This document shows, piece by piece, positions 34,492-39,323 of a DNA stretch of 39,323 bases. Position numbers and translations under genes: made by a program. Source of the DNA: Nocardia vaccinii NBRC 15922 (GTDB lineage Bacteria > Actinomycetota > Actinomycetes > Mycobacteriales > Mycobacteriaceae); the NCBI RefSeq assembly GCF_001613305.1, contig NZ_BDCC01000034.1, positions 1 to 39,323 of the forward strand, read 5' to 3'. The first letter of the stretch is position 1, and each line of letters opens with the position of its first letter. The notes below the pieces were generated by a model, which did no database searches, was not told the origin of the DNA, and worked only from the letters and a program-made list of their open reading frames with translations.

Positions 34492-36389
34492 GGGCGGGCC
34501 TCTGTGACATCGCCTTCACTTCGCTCCGGCAAGCCGGGACCGGGGCGAGCCCTGGTGGAAGGTATTCGGGCACGGCCGTTTTCGCGGATCTCCAGTCGGC
34601 GATTGTTCAGGTGCAGCAGTCCGCGTGCGGTGCGCACGACGGTCGAACCGGGATGTTCGGAGACCGTCAGGGTGACTCCGCTGTCGGAGCCGGTGGTTCC
34701 GGTCCGGCCGCTCACCGGGACCCATGCGGTCGAGGCCGCGTCGAGCAGGCGCAGCAGCACTTCGGTCTCGCCGTCGTCCAGTACACGTTCGTGCAGACCG
34801 GCGGCGGCCAGCGATTGCGCCGCGGCCGCGCGGGCGCGCTGAGCGTCCAACTGGGCCTGACGCAGCCGCCGGATTCCCGCGTCGTTGCGCGCGATTCGCG
34901 ACGGCGCGCCCGGCGACGGTGGACGTCCGGTCTCGGCGAGGGTGCGTGCGATCTCCAACGGCGGTGCGTCCCACCAGGATCGGATCGCGGGAATGACATC
35001 CGCATCGGGATGTTCCATCGACAGGTGCCGAGGACGGCCCAAACCGAAGACCGCGTCGAACAGCGCGTGCGCGCTCTGGGCATTCGGTGTCGCGGTGAAC
35101 CATCCGGCCAGGTGGCGCAGCGCGGACTCCCGGCTGACCCCGCCCTTGCGGGTCTCGGTGACCCGGCGCAACAGCGAGAGCACCGCGGCGATGGCGCTCA
35201 TGGTCGCATCGCGCAGCCGCTCGGCCTCGGTCTGGCCCGTACCCGCTCTGGACTGCGCATCCGAATGACCTTCGCCCGCATCGACATCCGCCGCGGTGGC
35301 GATGAACCAGCCGCGCAGCCCGCGCCAGCGGTCGCGCCAATCCGCCTCACGATCGGCGACGCTGAGCAGCACCCGCTCGTCGCAGGCCCCTGCCCGCGCG
35401 ATCATCTCCTCCACGCCGGTCTTCTCGACCTCGGTGATCGCGGCCGCCAATCGCGGGGCGAAACGAGCCAGGTCCATGCTGAATTCGCGCATATGCGCCA
35501 GCAGCGCATCCTTGTGTGCCAGAAAGGATTCCGGCGTCGCCTCGGTGGTGCGCACCAGATCGCCGAGGGTGAGATAGAAGTGTGCGGCGCGTTCGGCCAG
35601 TTCGGACAGGGTGGTGTCGAGGCGGTTCAGGACGCGGTAGACGCGTTCGGCATCGCCGGTTCGGTTGGCCTGGGCCAGAGCCTGCAGATCGGTCAGCAAT
35701 TCCGGCAGGACCAGGCGCGACAACGCCGCCTCGTCCAGGCGCGCGCCGAGTACCTCGGAGACGGCGCGATAGGCGTGATAACCGCTCTGCGAGAACTGAT
35801 AGACGAAGTGCCGGTTGCGATATTCGGCCAGGGTCGCCGCGCGGGTGCCGTCGTAGCTGCGCTCGAGCACACCCCACTGGTGCAGTTGTTCCAGCAGCGG
35901 GCCCACCTCGGCGGCGGACAGCCGCGGCGCGCCCGAAAACCGGGTCAGCGCGTCGGCGACATCGCTGGCGTGCAGCAGTACGACGTAAGCGGCGCGGGCC
36001 TGATCGAACGCGCGCAACACCCACAGGTACTCGCCGCGTTTCTCTGCCGTGGCGAAGGTGAACAGCCGCAACCGATCCTCCGCCGCGGCGGCATCGATGC
36101 CGGCCGGGGCGAACACCACGCGACCGCGGGGAGGTGCCGAACCGTCGAACAGTGCCTCCGGAGTCGCGGTCGGGCCCGAGTCCTGCGGTGATCTGTTGAT
36201 GTCCGGGTCCGATGCGGCCGTCGCGGAGGTACGCGGCACCGCGGTCTCACCTCTGGACGTCGCGGATGCGGCCTCGGGCAGCAATCCTTCAGCGGACTCG
36301 GTCACCGGGTCGAGGGTAATACCGATACCCGCGGGCGCCGCGGCGTCCCCGGCGTCGGCGCGCCGAGGGGCCGCCGCGGCGTCCGTCAT
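34488..36389 (-). CDS. jetA: Wadjet JetA-like kleisin subunit (DUF2397/TIGR02677 family)
   Basis: 633-residue MukF/kleisin-like protein. The first 95 or so residues are Ala/Pro/Ser/Thr-rich and probably disordered, an extension beyond the usual family length of about 500. The DUF2397-like body begins near RLRLFTFATAEKRGEYLWVLRAFDQARAAYVVLLHASDVADAL and continues with LLEQLHQWGVLERSYDGTRAATLAEYRNRHFVYQFSQSGYHAYRAV, a typical winged helix. A helical middle and the C-terminal DDGETEVLLRLLDAA region follow. It starts 3 nt after the DUF2127 gene stop and overlaps jetB by 4 nt. Assigned by pattern and operon position. Confidence 0.85.
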   Translation of the reverse strand: MTDAAAAPRRADAGDAAAPAGIGITLDPVTESAEGLLPEAASATSRGETAVPRTSATAASDPDINRSPQDSGPTATPEALFDGSAPPRGRVVFAPAGIDAAAAEDRLRLFTFATAEKRGEYLWVLRAFDQARAAYVVLLHASDVADALTRFSGAPRLSAAEVGPLLEQLHQWGVLERSYDGTRAATLAEYRNRHFVYQFSQSGYHAYRAVSEVLGARLDEAALSRLVLPELLTDLQALAQANRTGDAERVYRVLNRLDTTLSELAERAAHFYLTLGDLVRTTEATPESFLAHKDALLAHMREFSMDLARFAPRLAAAITEVEKTGVEEMIARAGACDERVLLSVADREADWRDRWRGLRGWFIATAADVDAGEGHSDAQSRAGTGQTEAERLRDATMSAIAAVLSLLRRVTETRKGGVSRESALRHLAGWFTATPNAQSAHALFDAVFGLGRPRHLSMEHPDADVIPAIRSWWDAPPLEIARTLAETGRPPSPGAPSRIARNDAGIRRLRQAQLDAQRARAAAAQSLAAAGLHERVLDDGETEVLLRLLDAASTAWVPVSGRTGTTGSDSGVTLTVSEHPGSTVVRTARGLLHLNNRRLEIRENGRARIPSTRARPGPGLPERSEGDVTEARP

Positions 36390-36392
36390 CGA

Positions 36393-37157
36393 TCAGGACG
36401 CGGGCACCGCGACGGCCGAACGTTCCACCGTGAGCAGGCTCTCCTCGTTGTGTTCGGCGTGGTATGCGCGTCCGCCGCCGTTGATTCCGAACAACCGCTT
36501 GGACCACAGCAGCCACAGCACCGCGGCGATATTGATCAACAGCGCACCCGCGCGCACCACGGTGATCTTCTCGGTCAGCTCGTAGATCTCCAGCGGCAGG
36601 AAGATCGCGGTCGCGATGACGGCGAAGTACTCACCCCAGCGCTGCGCCAACCACAGCCCTACCGCCTCGATGAATTCGATCGCCGCATAGGCCAACAGCC
36701 CGATCGCGATCAGGCTGAGCACCGTCGGCGAGAGCTTCCACCCCTGTTCGATGAAGTGCACGATCTTCGAATTGTCCGGATTCCAGCCGATCTGATCGGC
36801 CAGCGGCTGGATCAGCGGCATCTCCTTGTCGAATGCCGTGCGCAGCTGATGCTGCGAATTGCGCACCTTGAATACCCCCGCCCCGAGTGCGACGAAGACC
36901 AGACCGCGCAGAATCCGCTCGATCGCCAGAAGTCGCATGATGAACCGGTCTCGCAGCAGCCGCCCGCGCGGCACCTCGGGCGCCTCGTCGGCCGGACCGC
37001 GGCCCGCGGGATCGCCGACGACGAAGTCGCCGCAGCGCAGACAGCGCCACGCTGTGCCCGCCGGAGTCGAAACATGTAGGCGTGCAGCGAGTTCGGTCTC
37101 ATCGGGCGCGTAGGTGGCATGCCCCCGCCACGAGCAGGTCCGCAGACTGAAATCCAT
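36393..37157 (-). CDS. DUF2127-like membrane protein with N-terminal zinc-ribbon-like segment
   Basis: 254-residue protein. The N-terminus has CSWRGHATYAPDETELAARLHVSTPAGTAWRCLRCGDFVVG, where CxxC plus an upstream Cys/His could form a small zinc site. After RGRLLRDRFIMRLLAIERILRGLVFVALG the rest is a DUF2127-like domain with four hydrophobic helices: near 86-108, LSLIAIGLLAYAAIEFIEAVGLWL, YFAVIATAIFLPLEIYEL, and AGALLINIAAVLWLLW. The ATG at 37157 is chosen because the open frame upstream runs through a structured repeat. Its stop is 3 nt before jetA, making it the apparent first gene of the jet operon; such a gene is not a standard Wadjet component. Function unknown. Confidence 0.8.
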   Translation of the reverse strand: MDFSLRTCSWRGHATYAPDETELAARLHVSTPAGTAWRCLRCGDFVVGDPAGRGPADEAPEVPRGRLLRDRFIMRLLAIERILRGLVFVALGAGVFKVRNSQHQLRTAFDKEMPLIQPLADQIGWNPDNSKIVHFIEQGWKLSPTVLSLIAIGLLAYAAIEFIEAVGLWLAQRWGEYFAVIATAIFLPLEIYELTEKITVVRAGALLINIAAVLWLLWSKRLFGINGGGRAYHAEHNEESLLTVERSAVAVPAS

Positions 37158-37252
37158 TGCTCCATCTTGGCCTCTGCTGCGCTCCGGCGCGATCGCGGCC
37201 CCCGGAAACAACGCCGGCACCAGTTCGAGCCCCGCCGGGACCGCGAACAGCG

Positions 37253-37427
37253 GGAGCGAAGCGAAAGCAACCCAACAGTCACCCAGGCTCGTGCACTCGG
37301 GCAACGCCAACCGCAGTGTTCGCGGCCCGTCTCGCCGTTCGGACGCGTGGCGGTGCGAGGAACGAGTGCCCGACACGGGGCCGAACGGCGAGACTTCGGG
37401 GGCCGCGAACACGCCGGAGCGAAGCGA
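37253..37427. repeat. Direct repeats flanking a large stem-loop
   Basis: GGAGCGAAGCGA occurs at 37253-37264 and again at 37416-37427, bracketing the long inverted repeat below. Related 'cttcgctccgg' words appear at 34517 and 37178 on the other strand. It resembles dispersed REP/MITE-like intergenic elements of GC-rich actinobacteria; copy number elsewhere is unknown. Confidence 0.5.
37316..37412. repeat. Large bulged stem-loop (27 paired bases) upstream of the DUF2127-jet operon
   Basis: Positions 37316-37342 pair completely with 37381-37394 plus 37400-37412, interrupted only by a 5-nt bulge (37395-37399) and closed by a 38-nt loop. Inner arms read GTCTCGCCGTTCGG / CCGAACGGCGAGAC and outer arms GTGTTCGCGGCCC / GGGCCGCGAACAC. 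It fills much of the 288-bp gap between the XRE gene and the DUF2127 gene. It could be a terminator, a structured RNA element or a REP-like palindrome. Confidence 0.65.
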
Positions 37428-37445
37428 GGGCCGAGAATACAATGT

Positions 37446-38678
37446 TTACGGTGTTGCCAGCTCACGCAATTGTTCGAGGTAGGTGCGGGTGCGCGGATCG
37501 TCGGGGTAGTGCTCGATCATCTCGCGGGCGGTTTCGCCGGCTATCCACATCAGCGACGGCAGGGAGCGTCGGGTTCCGGTGAAGGCGCGCAGACCCTCGT
37601 CGACGGCGAGGTCCAATGCACCGTCGCGCACGGCCAGCACGGCCAGGGTCAGGCGCGCCTCGGAGACCCGCATGGGTTTGAGGACGGTGTCGCCGGGACC
37701 CGTGGAGGTTTGGATCACCTGCTGCGCATAGCTTCTCGCCAACTGGTCCTCGCCGATGACGCGACTGCAGTCCATCGCGTAGAAGTCGAGCTTCTGCGGG
37801 TCCACGACGAAGTGATTGTCCAGATTGACCGGATGGTCGAGGCGGTCCAGGATCGAGCGGCCCCGGCGCAGCGCCGCCTCCATCGCCGTGCGATCGCCCA
37901 GGCGCGCCCAGCCCTTGGCCTGCTGCGCGGCGAGCTGGACGCCGACGCCGAGTTGCTGGGTACTTGCCAGGGCGGCGTCGGCGGCGTCGACCGCGCCGCG
38001 GTAGTTGCCCTGGGTCAGGGCGAACCACGCGGCCAACTCCGCACTCCAGCCGATGATCTCGGCATGGTCGGCCTCGCGGCCCAGGGACAACGCGGCGCGG
38101 CGAGTAGCCTCGGCCTCGGTTCGCCGGCCCAGGTCGTAGTCCAGGCAACCCACCAGCAGGGCGACCCACCCGGCCAGCACCAGCACCTCACGGTGCTGCG
38201 CCAAGGTCAACCGGCCGTCCAGCAGGGAGGTGATGCGACGCAGCCACGCCGTTCCCTCCGCGTACAGGGTGCGCGGATCGGAACAGGGATATTCGCAGCA
38301 CAGCCGCTCGGCGGTGATCCGGATGGCGTCGAGCGTGGCCGACGAGATATCGGACATGCGCAGGCGGCCGAGGAATTCCAGGGTGTCCATCCCGGTGGAG
38401 GACAGCAACTCGTCGTCCCGGTTCGGGCGGGCCTTGGGGAAGAACGCGGCGGTGACGGTGTCGAAGGCCGCGGCGATGATCGGCGCGTAGAACTCGTCGG
38501 GACGCGATTCGCCCGATTCCCAGCGCCGCCAGTTGCGTAGCAATGTGCTGTCGGTCGGCAGGTTGTGCGAGGACTTGGCGCGCATCGCGCGGATCGCTTC
38601 GGTCTGCGACCACCCCCTGGCATCTCGTTCGGAACGCATTCGGACTGCCCAAACGGGTCGATCGTCACCAGCGGCCAC
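37446..38678 (-). CDS. XRE-type HTH regulator with long helical (TPR-like) C-terminal domain
   Basis: 410-residue protein. The N-terminal HTH spans about residues 8-65 (AVRMRSERDARGWSQTEAIRAMRAKS...LRNWRRWESGESRPDEFYAPIIAAAF), typical of actinobacterial helix-turn-helix regulators. The remainder is all-helical with repeating Ala/Leu-rich helices that suggest TPR folds (LVLAGWVALLVGCLDYDLGRRTEAEATRRAALSLGREADH, AAWFALTQGNYRGAVDAADAALASTQQLG). The start is GTG 38678. It is divergent from a resolvase-fold small protein and upstream of the jet operon; it may regulate either, but there is no direct evidence. Confidence 0.85.
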   Translation of the reverse strand: MAAGDDRPVWAVRMRSERDARGWSQTEAIRAMRAKSSHNLPTDSTLLRNWRRWESGESRPDEFYAPIIAAAFDTVTAAFFPKARPNRDDELLSSTGMDTLEFLGRLRMSDISSATLDAIRITAERLCCEYPCSDPRTLYAEGTAWLRRITSLLDGRLTLAQHREVLVLAGWVALLVGCLDYDLGRRTEAEATRRAALSLGREADHAEIIGWSAELAAWFALTQGNYRGAVDAADAALASTQQLGVGVQLAAQQAKGWARLGDRTAMEAALRRGRSILDRLDHPVNLDNHFVVDPQKLDFYAMDCSRVIGEDQLARSYAQQVIQTSTGPGDTVLKPMRVSEARLTLAVLAVRDGALDLAVDEGLRAFTGTRRSLPSLMWIAGETAREMIEHYPDDPRTRTYLEQLRELATP

Positions 38679-38728
38679 GGGCTCAGTATCCCATCAGTTA
38701 ACTCCAGATGACCCGGATAGGGCATCCG

Positions 38729-38748
38729 GATGTCAGCGCATTGACATC
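38729..38748. promoter_or_regulatory. Inverted repeat overlapping a TTGACA box between divergent genes
   Basis: GATGTCA-N6-TGACATC, perfect 7-bp arms; the right arm overlaps TTGACA (38741-38746), a consensus -35 box for plus-strand transcription toward the small resolvase-like gene. A good -10 at 16-18 nt is not evident. Candidate operator for the adjacent XRE regulator. Confidence 0.45.
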
Positions 38749-38919
38749 TGCAATTACATTTATCGGTGAGGCATGCTCGGAACGGGTCGATTTCCGGCCC
38801 GCGCGGTACCGCCGAAGCAGTGGTATCGGCCGGTGGTATCTCGTCGAGCAGTGCCCCGCCGCGTGTAGGGGGCGACAACAGAACAGCGAATCCCTATCCA
38901 GATCCCAACGGAGGTTCGG

Positions 38920-39261
38920 GTGGAAGCGTTGATCTATGGGTATGTGCGTGACGAACTGGCCGAGGGCCACCCCGAGGAGCTCGAAGACGCCATGTGCAGC
39001 CTTGCCAACTCCGCGGGGATGTGCTTCGCCGCGACGTTCCATGAATCGACGACCGGTGACGGCACCGCCTTCGCGGAGCTGACCGCCGAGCTCAAGCGCG
39101 CGGACGCACACCATGTCGTAGTTCCGTCCCTGGAACATCTGGCGGGACAGACGATTCCGCGCGAGATCCTGCTCGCCAAACTGGCCGAGGAAGCCGAGGC
39201 CCGCGTCTGGGCGGTGTCCGATTTGCCTCCGCTTCGCTGCGGCGGGTTTTCGGCGCTGTAA
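38920..39261 (+). CDS. Small degenerate resolvase-fold protein
   Basis: 113-residue protein that resembles the N-terminal domain of serine recombinases: ALIYGYVRDELAEG, where recombinases have YARVS, a helix with spaced acidic residues, CFAATFHESTTGDGTAFAELTAELKRADAHHVVVPSLEHLAG, matching the 'D..G......L...L..A....VVV..LDRL.R' pattern. The nucleophilic Ser of RVS is Asp here (VRD), and there is no DNA-binding domain, so recombination is unlikely. Similar small proteins occur in Streptomyces and Nocardia. GTG 38920 has GGAGG 5 nt upstream. It is divergent from the XRE gene. Function unknown. Confidence 0.75.
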   Translation: MEALIYGYVRDELAEGHPEELEDAMCSLANSAGMCFAATFHESTTGDGTAFAELTAELKRADAHHVVVPSLEHLAGQTIPREILLAKLAEEAEARVWAVSDLPPLRCGGFSAL

Positions 39262-39264
39262 GGC

Positions 39265-39323
39265 TCGTCGTTGCGCGGTCGAGACTCGGCCTTCGACCAT
39301 GCGCTTCGACCGCGCAACGACGA
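39265..39323. terminator. 18-bp perfect inverted repeat after the resolvase-like gene
   Basis: TCGTCGTTGCGCGGTCGA (39265-39282) and its exact complement at 39306-39323, with a 23-nt loop, starts 3 nt after the stop codon and runs to the window edge, so the stem might be longer. Probably a strong terminator, possibly shared with a convergent gene outside the window. Confidence 0.55.

Noticed and set aside
33223..36191. Two long plus-strand open frames opposite jetB and jetA (from 33223 and 34473)
   Set aside because: No domain-like sequence; they mirror the coding pattern of the minus-strand genes.
37158..37442. 95-codon N-terminal extension of the DUF2127 protein
   Set aside because: It runs through the large inverted repeat and direct repeats and does not look like protein sequence; ATG 37157 begins the conserved part.

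Overview
The window is GC-rich actinobacterial DNA, most likely from a mycolic-acid-containing relative such as Nocardia. Evidence for this is the strong G/C bias at third codon positions, frequent GTG starts, a coenzyme F420-dependent (LLM-class) enzyme resembling M. tuberculosis Rv3520c, a class I fumarase, a Tat-exported flavoprotein, and a TIGR02677/02678/02680 gene set of the kind known from Nocardia and Streptomyces. No rRNA, tRNA, CRISPR array, insertion sequence or phage gene was seen. Genus-level placement is inference.

Layout. (1) 1-2.1 kb: a double zinc-ribbon membrane protein and a small membrane-anchored protein. (2) 2.3-8 kb: a PrmC-like methyltransferase, a secreted YdcF/DUF218 protein, a FolD paralog, a secreted L,D-transpeptidase, a cyclodeaminase/cyclohydrolase (FTCD_C/FchA-like) protein and an F420-type oxidoreductase. 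The FolD paralog lacks the canonical cyclohydrolase lysine, and an FchA-like protein lies close by, which suggests a split dehydrogenase/cyclohydrolase pair. (3) 8-13.4 kb, minus strand: a stressosome operon in the order rsbR-rsbS-rsbT-rsbX, then an RsbU-type phosphatase fused to an RsbW-type kinase domain, then an RsbV-like STAS protein. It starts from a good GTTT-N15-GGGTAT alternative-sigma promoter, and no sigma factor gene lies nearby. (4) 13.4-18.2 kb: a MarR regulator divergent from class I fumarase, a Tat-exported bicovalent FAD oxidase, and two tiny membrane proteins. (5) 18.2-23.6 kb, minus strand: a tight five-gene metabolic operon of APC permease, FMN 2-hydroxyacid-oxidase-like enzyme, RidA-family deaminase, SAM methyltransferase and FAD D-2-hydroxyacid dehydrogenase. 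(6) 23.8-28.5 kb: two exporter/regulator units (MFS with divergent TetR; EamA with divergent MarR) and an NAD(P)-binding protein. (7) 28.8-37.2 kb, minus strand: a DUF2127 membrane protein followed almost without gaps by jetA (DUF2397), jetB (DUF2398) and jetC (TIGR02680, SMC-like) of a Wadjet-type plasmid-defence operon. (8) 37.4-39.3 kb: an XRE-type regulator divergent from a small degenerate resolvase-fold protein.

The most notable observation is that the Wadjet operon has no jetD, the topoisomerase-VI/Toprim-like nuclease subunit that normally completes the four-gene set. Immediately after jetC there are only about 270 bp of non-coding DNA with a perfect 13-bp hairpin, then a convergent marR gene. 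The operon is instead headed by a zinc-ribbon/DUF2127 membrane protein separated from jetA by 3 nt, with a large bulged stem-loop flanked by direct repeats just upstream. This is either a decayed defence locus or a nuclease-independent SMC complex. All functional statements are read from sequence motifs by eye; no database search was run.
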